A stretch of 64,000 nt of DNA from Sporosarcina sp. FSL K6-2383 (GCF_038618305.1 NZ_CP152017.1:2023501-2087500); one strand, 5' to 3'; positions 1 to 9,757 are shown, numbered from the stretch's first letter. The notes: generated by a model from the sequence alone, not told the origin. A program made the numbers and translations.

Positions 1-1
1 T

Positions 2-478
2 CCGCCGCAAACATTACTCGTTACACAGTTTTTGTTATTCAGATGGCTGGGACTCTATGATACACATATGGGTCTGATTCTATTAAACAGTTTCAGTGTA
101 TTCGGTACATTTATGTTACGCCAATTCTATCTAGGCATCAGTAATGAGCTGATTGAATCCGCACGAATGGATGGGGCCGGGCATTTCCGTATTTTTGCAT
201 CGATTGCATTACCACTCGTCCGACCAGCAATCGCAACCTATGCTATCCTGCGTTTTATTTGGACATGGAATGATTTCCAAAATCCATTAATTTTCTTGAG
301 AACAAAAGAACTCTATACGATACAACTTGGGATACAAAGCTTTGCGGATCAGCATGGTAGTATTTACTCGTTGATGATGGCAGCATCTGTATCCGCGATA
401 ATTCCATTACTAATCATCTTTATCCTTGGGCAGAAACATGTTATCGAAGGCATTCAGCTTGGCGGCGTAAAAGGATAA
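2..478 (+). CDS. Sugar ABC transporter permease, CUT1 family (5'-truncated)
   Basis: C-terminal part of an inner-membrane permease of the MalG/AraQ type; the reading frame is open to the left edge, so the start lies outside the window. The EAA loop that docks the ATPase is clear (ELIESARMDGAGHF, then a proline-rich LPLVRP stretch), followed by two or three hydrophobic segments and the usual basic/glycine C-terminus (GVKG). It sits 72 bases upstream of a sugar-binding lipoprotein gene, so the two are one transporter. No ATPase is visible nearby; the MsmX-type ATPase at 52830 is the likely partner (inference). The substrate cannot be told from the sequence. Confidence 0.9.
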   Translation, partial: PPQTLLVTQFLLFRWLGLYDTHMGLILLNSFSVFGTFMLRQFYLGISNELIESARMDGAGHFRIFASIALPLVRPAIATYAILRFIWTWNDFQNPLIFLRTKELYTIQLGIQSFADQHGSIYSLMMAASVSAIIPLLIIFILGQKHVIEGIQLGGVKG

Positions 479-550
479 AATACTGATATTTAACCTTTTT
501 TGAAAAAAGGGGTTTCATATACTAATCTAACAACAGAGGGGGCAATTGTA

Positions 551-1891
551 TTGAAGAAAAAACGGGGTCTAGTATGGATAGTTACACTTATCGCAATGCT
601 TGTTTTAGCAGCATGTTCTGGGGATAAAGCAGGTGACAGCTCCGCAGGGGACAAATCTAGCGATGGTGCTAGTAAGTCAGGTGAAGAGGAAATCACATTA
701 AAATTTGTACACTGGATTAATGAAGGTGTAGGAAAATGGCAGCCTGTCATTGATAAATATGAGGCTGAACATCCAGGGATAAAGATTGAATCGATACCAC
801 TAGTCGATAACATGACTGCTCTAGATTATTTTAAACAATTAGATTTGATGGCATCGGCAGGAGAAAAGCTTGATATTATCATGTTTAATAATCCAAACGA
901 TCTCGCAAAAAGAATTGACGCTGGCCTAGTAGCACCAATTGATGAATTTTTGGCTGCAGAAGGCATTGACATTAATGAGGTTTATAATAATGCATATGCA
1001 CCAGTAAATGGCGAATATTATGGTTTGCCAATGAAAAATATTTCTGGCCTAATTATGATGAATAAAGGTCATTTAGATGAAGCAGGCTTAGAAATCCCGA
1101 CAGAATGGACATGGGATGACTATCGTGACTATGCAAAGAAATTGACGACTGATGAACATTATGGCTCTTATTTACACACATGGCACGAGACATATTCAGC
1201 GTTGAAATTAGTCAGTAAAGCAGAAGAAACGTTACTGCTAAAAGAAGATGGTTCATCGAATGCGGAGGATCCATTGCTACGGGATTCACTGGAGCTTCGT
1301 TATCAACTAGAACAAGTAGACAAATCATCTGTTCCATACTTTGAAACATTCTCGCAAAAATTAAATTATCGTCAGCAATTTTTCTCACAAGAAGCAAGTA
1401 TGATTCCGACTTTTAGTTTCATGATTACGGAGTGGGGAGAATTCACACCAGACTTTGAAATTGCATGGGCGCCATGGCCACAAAATGAAAAAGGAACAAA
1501 CTTTACAACTATGTCAGGTGATTTACTCAGTGTTTCCAAGACTTCTGACCATAAACAAGAGGCATATGACTTTATGCGTTGGATGTCGACAGAAGGTATT
1601 GTAGAACAAGGTGTGTGGACACCTTCTTGGAAAGAGGCTGACTTAGACGCAGTGCTAAATACTTTAGTAAGTGGAACTCCAAATCCTGAAGCTATCCATT
1701 TACCATCATTAAAACATTCGTTGACTTCTCTTCAACCAAATAAAACATTTGCACCAGCACCGTATATTACAGAGGTAAATGGAGAATATGGTGCGGAAGC
1801 TGAGATGTATCTACTAGGAGAACAGGATTTAGATAAGACGATGGAAAATGTTAAGAAAAGGATTCAAGCCGTCGTTGATGCAAATCAATAA
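551..1891 (+). CDS. Sugar-binding lipoprotein of CUT1 ABC transporter
   Basis: Extracellular solute-binding protein (family 1), 446 aa. A basic N-terminus, a hydrophobic stretch and the lipobox LAAC give lipid anchoring at the cysteine, followed by a Ser/Asp/Gly-rich linker. The mature domain looks like a sugar-binding protein (EEITLKFVHWINEG start; later a conserved AYDFMRWMS region). The TTG at 551 is chosen because an AGAGGGGG ribosome site lies about 8 bases upstream and it starts directly at the signal peptide; an in-frame TTG at 500 would add a non-signal extension. It is followed by a YesM/YesN sensor pair, a common arrangement in which the sensor controls the transporter. The ligand is unknown, probably an oligosaccharide. 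Confidence 0.9.
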   Translation: MKKKRGLVWIVTLIAMLVLAACSGDKAGDSSAGDKSSDGASKSGEEEITLKFVHWINEGVGKWQPVIDKYEAEHPGIKIESIPLVDNMTALDYFKQLDLMASAGEKLDIIMFNNPNDLAKRIDAGLVAPIDEFLAAEGIDINEVYNNAYAPVNGEYYGLPMKNISGLIMMNKGHLDEAGLEIPTEWTWDDYRDYAKKLTTDEHYGSYLHTWHETYSALKLVSKAEETLLLKEDGSSNAEDPLLRDSLELRYQLEQVDKSSVPYFETFSQKLNYRQQFFSQEASMIPTFSFMITEWGEFTPDFEIAWAPWPQNEKGTNFTTMSGDLLSVSKTSDHKQEAYDFMRWMSTEGIVEQGVWTPSWKEADLDAVLNTLVSGTPNPEAIHLPSLKHSLTSLQPNKTFAPAPYITEVNGEYGAEAEMYLLGEQDLDKTMENVKKRIQAVVDANQ

Positions 1892-1960
1892 ATAGAATAT
1901 GATGAATGGAGAGGGGACAATACAGTTCCCTCTCTATTTTTACCTTTTGAAAAGGGGCTA

Positions 1961-3772
1961 GTGATAAAAGTGAAGAGAATAGTGGGAAGATTAAAAGAAA
2001 TGACGTTGCGCAGTCGACTATTGGTTGCTATTATTCTTTGTATTCTATTGCCCTGGATAAGCACTTATATAGTTTCTAATTATTTTACGAAAGACGTTTT
2101 AGAAGTACGCGCAGCAAAACAATCAAAGGATACGTTAAGTATGATTGAAATGAGCATGAAAAGAATCCTTGATGATGTGATGTATACATCCAATTTTATT
2201 CAATTCGATACAAACTTTAATCGTTTATTAAAATCTAACAAGCCGTTTGATCTACAATCACCGGAATCTGCTAACGTTGGAAATGCGCTACATTATTTGC
2301 AAGTTTCAAAGATGTTGACAGACATTACGGACATGTTTTCTTATACATATGTGACGCTTCTTTTCGAAAATGGTTTGTACTATACGAATTATCCAATATC
2401 TGAAAATAATCCACTAACATTTCGAGATAAACCGTGGTTTACGGAATTAAAAGATTTGCAGTTTTATCAGACGAATTGGATTGGCGTACATCCAACCTAT
2501 ATTCAATCAGACAAGGAATCGAACCCTTATTTAATTAGTATGGCAAGAACGATTAAGGGATCAAATCACTCGAATATCTATCTAATTATAAGTATTGAGG
2601 AAAAAGAAGTTCGAGAGTTTTTCAATAATTTTAAAAACGATACAGAAGCAGAGTTCTTTTTGACTGATAATAAGGGCAAGATCTATTCTAGTCTCGACAC
2701 TGAGAAAATCGGGAGTCATTTGTCATATGATATCACGAGTAAAGAGCACCAGATTGTTGAATATAATGATGAGGATCATCTACTCGTTTCTTATCCCGTC
2801 TCCTATGCAAATTGGCGATTAGTAAGTTTAGTTCCCTATAAAGAAACAATCGGTACGATCAATACTGTGACAAGAACAACAATTCTTATTCAAGGAGCTT
2901 TGTTGCTGCTGTTTCTATTGGCATTAATTATTTTAATCCGTGAAATAACGAAACCTGTAACAAAATTAAGTTTCGTTACTAAATCGGTTGAACAGGGGAA
3001 TTTGGATGTTCGAGCAAATGTGGCCGGAAATAGTGATGTGGCAAAATTAGCTCATTCTTTTGATAATATGCTTGATCGAATTGAAGAGATGATTGAGCAA
3101 GTAAAAGAACGTGAAGAAGAAAAGCGTATGGCAGAACTCGAAATGCTGCAAGCGCAAATCAATCCACACTTTCTTTTTAATGTGTTAAATTCGATTCGAT
3201 TAAAAATTCGATTAAGTGGTGATAAAGACAGTGCTCAGTTGATTTATTCTTTGTCTGCTTTACTTCGAATGACGATTAATCGGAACAATGCATTTATCCC
3301 GTTAAGTGAAGAAATAACCATTGTAAGGCATTATCTGCAGCTTATGAATTTTAGACATCAAGATGATATCGAATTAGAAGTTATTACCACCGGAAAAGTC
3401 GAAGAAATCAAAATTCCTAGATTTTTCTTACAACCAATTGTTGAAAATGCTTTTATACATGGATATAATCAAAACGAAGGTATCATCATTATTGTAGCGA
3501 CTCTAAAAGACAATAATTTATTGCAGTTGCAAGTAACGGATGATGGAAGTGGTATGGATGAAACGACCTTAGAAGCTTTAAAAAGAGAAGCTTTTGCTCC
3601 CAAAAATCAAGAAAAAAGTAAAAATACTCGCTCCTTTAATGGTATCGGTGTACTGAATGTATTCCAAAGAATGAAAATTATTTATGGTGATGATTTCAAA
3701 TTGGAGATAGAGAGTATGGTAGGCGTTGGGACCACCTTTACCTTTTATATCCCGATTGAGAAGGAGTTGTGA
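1961..3772 (+). CDS. Sensor histidine kinase, YesM/LytS-type
   Basis: Membrane histidine kinase of 603 aa. A transmembrane helix at about residues 19-40 is followed by a large extracellular sensor region (about 40-300, Cache-like), a second helix (about 305-327), a HAMP linker (EITKPVTKL onward), a His_kinase domain with the phospho-acceptor His403 in the motif [13 protein letters not shown], and a C-terminal HATPase ([11 protein letters not shown]-box, DDGSGM G1 box, GIGVLNV G2 box). The GTG start at 1961 follows an AAAAGGGG site. The stop is 6 bases from the response regulator gene, so they are co-transcribed. It probably senses the sugar, or the loaded binding protein, of the upstream transporter (inference). 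Confidence 0.93.
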   Translation: MIKVKRIVGRLKEMTLRSRLLVAIILCILLPWISTYIVSNYFTKDVLEVRAAKQSKDTLSMIEMSMKRILDDVMYTSNFIQFDTNFNRLLKSNKPFDLQSPESANVGNALHYLQVSKMLTDITDMFSYTYVTLLFENGLYYTNYPISENNPLTFRDKPWFTELKDLQFYQTNWIGVHPTYIQSDKESNPYLISMARTIKGSNHSNIYLIISIEEKEVREFFNNFKNDTEAEFFLTDNKGKIYSSLDTEKIGSHLSYDITSKEHQIVEYNDEDHLLVSYPVSYANWRLVSLVPYKETIGTINTVTRTTILIQGALLLLFLLALIILIREITKPVTKLSFVTKSVEQGNLDVRANVAGNSDVAKLAHSFDNMLDRIEEMIEQVKEREEEKRMAELEMLQAQINPHFLFNVLNSIRLKIRLSGDKDSAQLIYSLSALLRMTINRNNAFIPLSEEITIVRHYLQLMNFRHQDDIELEVITTGKVEEIKIPRFFLQPIVENAFIHGYNQNEGIIIIVATLKDNNLLQLQVTDDGSGMDETTLEALKREAFAPKNQEKSKNTRSFNGIGVLNVFQRMKIIYGDDFKLEIESMVGVGTTFTFYIPIEKEL

Positions 3773-3778
3773 CAATCG

Positions 3779-5395
3779 ATGTACCAAGTAGTTTTGCTCG
3801 ATGATGATGTACTAGTAACAGAGTTTATGGAAAAAATAATACCTTGGCAGCAATATGGATTTCATGTGACGGCAGCTTTTAATGATAGTTTACAAGCATA
3901 TGAATATTTACAAGAAAACAAATATGATGTTCTAATTACGGATATTGGAATGCCCAGATTAAATGGGATAGAATTAATCTCCAAATTGAAAGAAGAGGAT
4001 TTTAACTCGTACAATATTATTTTGTCCTGTCATGATGATTTTCATTTTGCACAAAAAGCATTAAAATTAGAAGTATTTGATTATATTTTAAAAGAGTCCA
4101 TAGAGGAAGAGAAAGTCGTTGAGTTACTCGAAAGGCTTAAAATAGCAATGGATCATGAATTTCAAGCAAAGCATCGTCATGTGAAAATCACACAGTTTTT
4201 AAAACAAAATAATATGTCATTAAAAACAACATTTATTGAAAAGCTGATGGAAGATCAATATATTGAAGATGATAATTGGTGGAGTGAGCAAGAGGATTTA
4301 TTGGACATGGACTTTTCTTCTGAGCGATACACGGTTGTGCTTTGCTTTATTGATCAATACCAGGATGCAATTGACCGGTATGGAAAAGAAATATTACTAC
4401 AATTTAGTTTTAATAATGTAATCGAAGAAGTGCTAGCAGAATTTCAGAAGGATATTCAAGTTTTCTTTTTAAACGGGAAATTTCTCGTTATGTTTCCGTT
4501 GATGAAGACAAAACAATTGGACATGCAGCGACTTGTTGAACAAGCAGTAAAAGAAATGCAAAGTAAAATGAGTACGTTTTTAAAAGTTAGTGTCACCTCC
4601 GTTATTGCTGGCGAAAATCTGTTGCGTCAAGGGTTAGTCGAATCGATGAAGTCGTTGTTGAATAATAAGGGGCAACGTTTTTATTATCCACATGGAACAA
4701 TTCAATACTATCAACCGATTGTGTATACAAAAGAGTCAATCTTCCAAGATTATATCGATGTCCTTCAAGAACTAAGGCATATGATTATGAATAAGGAAGA
4801 GGTACGAGTTAAGGAATATATTCAGAGCTATATTGCAAGGATAAAAATAGAACAGTTTGCACCAGCTGCCGTGAAAGATTGGGCAATTAAACTCGTTCTA
4901 GATATAAATATGTTTTTAAATACGCAGGTTTATAGTGAAGAAGAAAATTTTATGACGATGACGGACCAACTTGTGCAAAATGTCGAGACCTTTGAACATT
5001 TACAATCATTGGTGACAGATATATTGATAAAACTAATGGATCGTGTTGAACAAATTGATGCAACACCTAAAAATGAATACATTCTTCAGGCACAAATATA
5101 CATTCGAACACATTTAAATGAAAAAATAGCATTAAAAGATGTTGCAGATCTTCTTCATTTGAATGCAAGTTATTTTAGTCGGTTGTTTAAGAAGGAGACG
5201 GGTGAAAGTTTTGTTGAATTTGTAACGCGAATAAAAATGGAGAAGGCAAAAGAATTGTTGGACAATTCAACTAGATCTGTTGAGCAGATTGCGATAGAGG
5301 TCGGTTTTGATAGCAAAGGCTATTTTTTGAAAACATTTAAGCAGCAATTTGGAATGTCGCCTAAATCTTATAAATATAAAGAAGCTATTAAATAA
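3779..5395 (+). CDS. Response regulator, YesN-type (REC + AraC HTH)
   Basis: 538 aa. An N-terminal receiver domain has acidic DDD residues near positions 8-10, the phosphorylated Asp55 in ITDIGMPRLNG, and a Ser/Lys switch region (ILSCHDDFHFAQKAL, then YILKES). A middle region of about 300 residues of unknown fold follows, then a C-terminal AraC-type double helix-turn-helix (about 435-535; NASYFSRLFKKETGESF and GFDSKGYFLKTFKQQFGMSP). The cognate kinase is immediately upstream. The likely target is the transporter operon at the left edge of the window. A strong hairpin after the gene separates it from the convergent gene. Confidence 0.93.
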   Translation: MYQVVLLDDDVLVTEFMEKIIPWQQYGFHVTAAFNDSLQAYEYLQENKYDVLITDIGMPRLNGIELISKLKEEDFNSYNIILSCHDDFHFAQKALKLEVFDYILKESIEEEKVVELLERLKIAMDHEFQAKHRHVKITQFLKQNNMSLKTTFIEKLMEDQYIEDDNWWSEQEDLLDMDFSSERYTVVLCFIDQYQDAIDRYGKEILLQFSFNNVIEEVLAEFQKDIQVFFLNGKFLVMFPLMKTKQLDMQRLVEQAVKEMQSKMSTFLKVSVTSVIAGENLLRQGLVESMKSLLNNKGQRFYYPHGTIQYYQPIVYTKESIFQDYIDVLQELRHMIMNKEEVRVKEYIQSYIARIKIEQFAPAAVKDWAIKLVLDINMFLNTQVYSEEENFMTMTDQLVQNVETFEHLQSLVTDILIKLMDRVEQIDATPKNEYILQAQIYIRTHLNEKIALKDVADLLHLNASYFSRLFKKETGESFVEFVTRIKMEKAKELLDNSTRSVEQIAIEVGFDSKGYFLKTFKQQFGMSPKSYKYKEAIK

Positions 5396-5439
5396 TCGAG
5401 GTATCCTGAAAAATATTCCACAATTCAAATAATAAAACG

Positions 5440-5490
5440 CGATAGGGAGAATTTACTTGCAGGGGAGTGTGAGTAAATTCTTCCTATTGC
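5440..5490. terminator. Hairpin between convergent genes
   Basis: Inverted repeat of about 17 bp with one mismatch: GATAGGGAGAATTTACT at 5441-5457 against AGTAAATTCTTCCTATTG at 5472-5489. It lies between the stop codons of the YesN-type regulator and the convergent YesL-like gene. It is likely a bidirectional terminator, although the T-tracts are weak. Confidence 0.6.
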
Positions 5491-5527
5491 TTTAGGATAA
5501 AAGGGGGATGTTTGTTAACGTAAAGAA

Positions 5528-6172
5528 CTATGCAGTTTTTTCTTCCGTCTGTAAATTCGCTTGTTTACGCTCGATTTTCCGATAAGTAAGTGAAGTTGAA
5601 GAAAGGATAACGAGTCCTAACAGGCTGCCACTGAAAAAGAAACCTAGTCCAGATAAAGTGGTGACTGCATAATAGACAATTGTAAAACCAAAAATAATAA
5701 ACAGACTTGATAGCGGATTGTATACCATTATCAATAAAGAGTTTTTGATGTGTGTCTTTAAATTTTGTTCGAATTCGACATAGGATGCGAGCAGATAACA
5801 AATTGACAGCAAGTAGATGCAACTCAATACAATGGTTGAGTAATAGAACATTTCTGATAACTTATTATCCATTGATTGTAAAAAGTTGATATTTGTAAAA
5901 AGAATAAGGCCAATGACCACAATAATAGCCCCAAGCTTATTACTAGCAAAAAATTCAGCTTTATAATATTTCCAAAATGTTTTAAATACGGGCGGGTCAT
6001 TCTTTTGCAAAAACTGCCTTAGTGTTGCGAGCATAGCGATTGTTGCAGGGAAAAAACCAAAAACAATTAGTCCCGCTAGACTAAATAAAATCCATAATAT
6101 GTTGATGTAGGCAAGTCTTGCGAACCAATTACAAAGTGAAAGAATTCCACCAGAAAATCCACCTAATTGCAT
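5528..6172 (-). CDS. YesL-like DUF624 membrane protein
   Basis: 214 aa with about five hydrophobic segments. The N-terminus is the DUF624 (YesL) signature: a short glycine-rich start, then WFARLAYINILWILF, a phenylalanine/glycine segment with FGFFPATIAML, and a loop with the DPPVFKTFWKYYKAEF motif. The ATG at 6172 is preferred because AGGAGGA ends 6 bases before it; the ATG at 6178 directly abuts that site. YesL-type proteins are often encoded beside YesMN systems and sugar transporters (established for B. subtilis yesLMN); their biochemical role is not known. It is convergent with the YesM/YesN module. Confidence 0.85.
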   Translation of the reverse strand: MQLGGFSGGILSLCNWFARLAYINILWILFSLAGLIVFGFFPATIAMLATLRQFLQKNDPPVFKTFWKYYKAEFFASNKLGAIIVVIGLILFTNINFLQSMDNKLSEMFYYSTIVLSCIYLLSICYLLASYVEFEQNLKTHIKNSLLIMVYNPLSSLFIIFGFTIVYYAVTTLSGLGFFFSGSLLGLVILSSTSLTYRKIERKQANLQTEEKTA

Positions 6173-6633
6173 GATCATTCCTCCTATATTTCGTTTTAAC
6201 TAATGTAGGGCAAAGGCATCGACCAAAATGTAATGCTGTTGCCAAGTTATACGAGGTCTTCTATCTGAAATATAGCACGGTTCTGGCAAGAAAACCTTAG
6301 TTTATGTTAGATGGTAAAAAAAATATCGTTTAAGTAAATATCCTACGTTATCTGAAATTTGGATCCAAGTTATAATTGAGTAGTTAACATAAAAATTTGT
6401 GAAAGGTGGATTTTTTTCCTAAGCAACGATTGAGTGAACAACAATAAATCGAATCTAATTTGTTGTTCTACTCCTTGATATGCAATTTTAATCCTGTTAA
6501 TTTGTTCTGAATTGAACTAATATAAAAAATGTAAGCACTTTCAAGTTCGATTGTTTAGTTAATGGGGCTTTATCCCGTATTAAAAGATAATTTCACTGTC
6601 AACAACTATAAAAATATGTGAGGAGAATGGATT
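6173..6633. other. Intergenic control region, 461 bases
   Basis: No gene was found here. It holds the ribosome binding site for the leftward YesL-like gene, an 8-bp inverted repeat GAACAACA (6436-6443) / TGTTGTTC (6461-6468), an AT-rich stretch, and a cre-like site at 6530-6543. The AGGAGAA ribosome site for the rightward Gfo/Idh/MocA gene lies just before 6634. The inverted repeat could be an operator or an RNA hairpin; nothing decides between them. Confidence 0.5.
6530..6543 (+). promoter_or_regulatory. cre-like CcpA site
   Basis: TGTAAGCACTTTCA matches the B. subtilis cre consensus TGWAANCGNTNWCA at every fixed position but one (central G is A). It lies about 90 bases upstream of the first dehydrogenase gene, directly after an AT-rich TATAAA stretch. 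This suggests CcpA-dependent catabolite repression of the 6.6-11.4 kb operon. Confidence 0.6.
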
Positions 6634-7794
6634 ATGAAAAAAGTAAGATTAGGTATTATTGGTTTGGGTCAGCAAGGCGGTACTTACGCAGGTTTCATTT
6701 CAGAAGGAAAAGTAAGTGGAATAGAAATTGGTGCGATTTGTGACATTGATCCTGAAAAACAAGCAGTTGCTGCGGAAAAATATCCAGAAGTTCCTTTCTA
6801 TACAAACTATATAGAAATGCTTGAAAGTGGTGACGTGGACGCAATCATTACATGTGTACCGCATAACCTACATCCTGAAATGGGGATTGAAGCACTAAAA
6901 AGAGACATCCATGCATTGTTAGAAAAGCCAGCTGGTGTTTACACGAAACAGGTTAGAGAATTAAACGAATTTGCGGCTACAAAGCCTGAGCTAACATTCA
7001 GTATTATGTTTAACCAAAGAGCGAACGAACTGTACCAAAAAGTAAAAGAAATTATTGATAATGGTGAAATCGGTGCAATCCGCCGTACGAACTGGATTAT
7101 TACAACATGGTGGAGACCACAAGGTTACTATGATGCCGGTTCTTGGAGAGCGACTTGGGAAGGTGAAGGTGGCGGTGTTCTTGTCAATCAGGCTCCGCAT
7201 CAGCTGGACTTGCTTCAATGGATTGCAGGTATGCCGAAGAAAGTTTACTCTAACGTGAAATACGGTTATCAAAGAAATATCGCAGTAGAAGATGAAGTGA
7301 CGACAATTCTTGACTATGGTAATGGTGCGACAGGCGTATTTGTGACATGTACACATGACATTATGGGGACAGATCGTTTTGAGATTTTAGGAGATAAAGG
7401 AAAAATCGTTGTCGATGATAGCAAGAAAGTAACGATTAAACGACTCAAAACACCTGAAGCTGAAATGAGCGCATCCATGGATATGAGCGATGTTATGAAA
7501 ATATTTATGGGTGGAGACGTTGCTGATATATACAGCGAAGAAGTTTTAGAGTTCGAAAGTGTATGGGGTGGCCAACATATTGCTGTGCTGGAAAACTTCG
7601 CAGCAAACGTACTAGATGGAACGCCATTGCTTGCTCCGGGTAGTGATGGGATTCACGGTGTAGCATTAGCAAACGCAATCCATCTATCAAGCTGGTTAGA
7701 AAAAGAAGTAGAACTACCGTTGGACGAAGAGTTATACCTAGCTGAGTTAAACAAAAAGATTGAACACGAAAAGCTTAATCCGATAAAAAAATAA
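6634..7794 (+). CDS. Gfo/Idh/MocA family oxidoreductase (first copy)
   Basis: NAD(P)-dependent sugar or inositol-type dehydrogenase, 386 aa, cytoplasmic. The Rossmann motif GLGQQGG is at residues 9-15 and the EKP catalytic-lysine motif appears as LLEKPAGV near residue 92. The C-terminal alpha/beta domain has the conserved GGGVLVNQAPHQLDLLQW segment, which carries the Asp/His pair typical of the family. The ATG follows AGGAGAA. It is the first gene of a cluster with a second such enzyme, a TIM-barrel isomerase-like protein and a GPH symporter. Family members oxidise a sugar hydroxyl, often C3; the substrate here is unknown. The neighbour at 7858 is clearly a paralogue but diverged, so the two probably act at different steps or in opposite directions. 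Confidence 0.9.
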   Translation: MKKVRLGIIGLGQQGGTYAGFISEGKVSGIEIGAICDIDPEKQAVAAEKYPEVPFYTNYIEMLESGDVDAIITCVPHNLHPEMGIEALKRDIHALLEKPAGVYTKQVRELNEFAATKPELTFSIMFNQRANELYQKVKEIIDNGEIGAIRRTNWIITTWWRPQGYYDAGSWRATWEGEGGGVLVNQAPHQLDLLQWIAGMPKKVYSNVKYGYQRNIAVEDEVTTILDYGNGATGVFVTCTHDIMGTDRFEILGDKGKIVVDDSKKVTIKRLKTPEAEMSASMDMSDVMKIFMGGDVADIYSEEVLEFESVWGGQHIAVLENFAANVLDGTPLLAPGSDGIHGVALANAIHLSSWLEKEVELPLDEELYLAELNKKIEHEKLNPIKK

Positions 7795-7798
7795 ATTG

Positions 7799-7841
7799 AA
7801 AATAGGAACTTTTGATTACTAGAATCACAAGTTCCTATTTA
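7799..7841 (+). terminator. Intra-operon hairpin
   Basis: A 12-bp perfect inverted repeat, AAATAGGAACTT (7800-7811) / AAGTTCCTATTT (7829-7840), lies between the two dehydrogenase genes. Only a short T-run is present and the next ribosome site (AAAGGAG) follows at once. It may be a leaky terminator or an mRNA-stabilising hairpin giving extra expression of the first gene. Confidence 0.5.
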
Positions 7842-7857
7842 TAAAGGAGTAAGGCCA

Positions 7858-8856
7858 ATGCTAAAAATTGCGGTTATTGGACTTGGTGATATTTCAAATA
7901 TTCATATTCCAGCTATTCAAGCCAATCCTAATGTCGAATTAGTGGCAGTGTGCGATATCGATGAATCGCTAAAAGGTACTGTACCTGAAGTAAATTTTTA
8001 TTCGAACTATCATACAATGCTCGAACATGAAACGTTGGATTGTGTCCATATTTGTTTACCACATGACCTTCATTATAGTGCAACAAAAGCTTGCGTTGAA
8101 AAGGGTGTTCACGTTTTTCAAGAAAAGCCATTAGCACGTAATGCTGAAGAGGGTATGGCTTTAGTTAAATTAGAAGAAGCACATCCAGACGTTAAAATCT
8201 GTGTATCCTTTCAAAATCGTTTTAACGAGACAGTTGAGAAACTGCAAGAGATGGTTGACAGCGGTGCATATGGAAAGGTTATCGGCTTAAAAGGTTTGGT
8301 TACTTGGTTTAGGCCAAAAGCTTATTATGATACTAAGCCTTGGCGTGGCACTATGGCGAGAGCCGGTGGAGGTGTCATGATTAACCAGGCAATCCACACA
8401 CTAGATTTAATGCAGCTGATAGGTGGAGAAATTGACACCATTAGGGGATCAATCGACAATCTATTTGATTATGGCTATGACGTCGAGGATACTGCTACGG
8501 CTAATATTCAGTTTAAGAACGGAGCGACAGGATTGTTTTTTGCAACTGTCACAAATGCAACAAATTCTTCCGTCGAGTTTCAGGTTATTCTGGAAAAAGG
8601 GAAGCTAACGATTAAGGATAGTATATTAACTACAGAAAATGATGAAGGTAAGAAAGTGGAAGTGATAGAAGATACAAAACTTCCCGGATCGAAGTTTTAC
8701 TATGGTGCAAGTCATGCAAAGCTGATCAATCATTTTTATACATGCATAGAAAATGACACTGATAATTATATCCACGTAAAGGATGCGCAGGCTTCCATGG
8801 AAATGATTGGCGCAATACGTAAATCATCTGAAATAAGAGCGGAGGTACAACAATGA
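7858..8856 (+). CDS. Gfo/Idh/MocA family oxidoreductase (second copy)
   Basis: 332 aa cytoplasmic dehydrogenase with the Rossmann motif GLGDIS at residues 7-12, the EKP motif (FQEKPLARN, near residue 90) and the C-terminal segment GGGVMINQAIHTLDLMQL holding the family Asp/His residues. It is shorter than the first copy. AAAGGAG precedes the ATG. Its last 4 bases overlap the start of the TIM-barrel gene (ATGA), so the two are translationally coupled and may act consecutively. The substrate is not identifiable; sugar, sugar lactone, inositol or glycoside are all possible. Confidence 0.9.
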   Translation: MLKIAVIGLGDISNIHIPAIQANPNVELVAVCDIDESLKGTVPEVNFYSNYHTMLEHETLDCVHICLPHDLHYSATKACVEKGVHVFQEKPLARNAEEGMALVKLEEAHPDVKICVSFQNRFNETVEKLQEMVDSGAYGKVIGLKGLVTWFRPKAYYDTKPWRGTMARAGGGVMINQAIHTLDLMQLIGGEIDTIRGSIDNLFDYGYDVEDTATANIQFKNGATGLFFATVTNATNSSVEFQVILEKGKLTIKDSILTTENDEGKKVEVIEDTKLPGSKFYYGASHAKLINHFYTCIENDTDNYIHVKDAQASMEMIGAIRKSSEIRAEVQQ

Positions 8857-9713
8857 AAAAAGGTAAAATTGGCGTCCAAATGATGATGCTTAAAGATAAA
8901 GTTGTAGAACTTGGGGCATATGAAACAATGAGAAAGTTACATGAGCTAGGCTATGGAGCTGTCGAAGTATCACAAATTCCAATGACAACAGAAAATGTGG
9001 CGGAGTTAAAAAGAGCTAGTGAAGATTTTAATATAGAAATTGCTGCCATTTCAGCTGGCTTAGATCCAATGTTGCCAGGGGCTCCAGGTGAAACATTAAC
9101 GAATGACTTTGATAAAATTGTTAGCGATTGCAAAACGCTGAATTGTAACTTTATTCGGATTGGTATGCTTCCGCTTACGGTAATGGGTGATAAAGATAAA
9201 ATTATGGAGTTTATCACAAGGGCAGAAGCAATGGCCGTGAGACTAGCTGAACAGGGAATCGAATTATATTATCATACGCATCATATTGAATTCCAAAAGT
9301 ATGATGGTGAATATTTGCTGGATTTGATAAAACATAATACATCTACACTTGGTTTTGAATTAGATGTTCACTGGATCCAAAGAGCCGGTGTAAACCCTGT
9401 GGAGTTTATTAAAGAATATGAAGGGCGCGTCGCTCTTTTACATTTGAAAGATTATCGTATCGGACAACTTGATATAAATGAAGATGATTTAAAAGACATG
9501 GGTAAATTCTTTGCTAAATTTACTAATCTGATTGAATTTGCAGAAGTCGGTGAAGGGAACTTAGATATACCAGCGATTATTGAAGCTGGACTTGCTAGTG
9601 GCGCACAGTATTTCTTAGTCGAACAAGATGATACGTATGGCCGTGATCCATTGGACTGCTTGAAAACATCAGCAGATAATTTGAGGAAACTAGGTTATGC
9701 AGACTGGTTCTAA
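8853..9713 (+). CDS. Sugar phosphate isomerase/epimerase-like TIM-barrel protein
   Basis: 286 aa, xylose isomerase-like TIM barrel (AP_endonuc_2 family; relatives include IolE, IolI and the DgpC-type subunits). Candidate divalent-metal ligands are in YYHTHHIEFQ, FELDVHWIQ, LLHLKDY and the late FLVEQDD segment. The start overlaps the preceding dehydrogenase gene by 4 bases. Such proteins isomerise, epimerise, dehydrate or beta-eliminate keto-sugars made by Gfo/Idh/MocA enzymes, which fits the context (inference). The exact reaction cannot be read from sequence. Confidence 0.87.
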   Translation: MKKGKIGVQMMMLKDKVVELGAYETMRKLHELGYGAVEVSQIPMTTENVAELKRASEDFNIEIAAISAGLDPMLPGAPGETLTNDFDKIVSDCKTLNCNFIRIGMLPLTVMGDKDKIMEFITRAEAMAVRLAEQGIELYYHTHHIEFQKYDGEYLLDLIKHNTSTLGFELDVHWIQRAGVNPVEFIKEYEGRVALLHLKDYRIGQLDINEDDLKDMGKFFAKFTNLIEFAEVGEGNLDIPAIIEAGLASGAQYFLVEQDDTYGRDPLDCLKTSADNLRKLGYADWF

Positions 9714-9757
9714 ACTGAACTAGAAAATATAATCCCTATAATGTGTAATAGACACAG

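Noticed and set aside
490..813. Reverse-strand frames opposite the first lipoprotein gene and others like it
   Set aside because: They are antisense shadows of genes with clear family motifs and good ribosome sites, so they were left out throughout.
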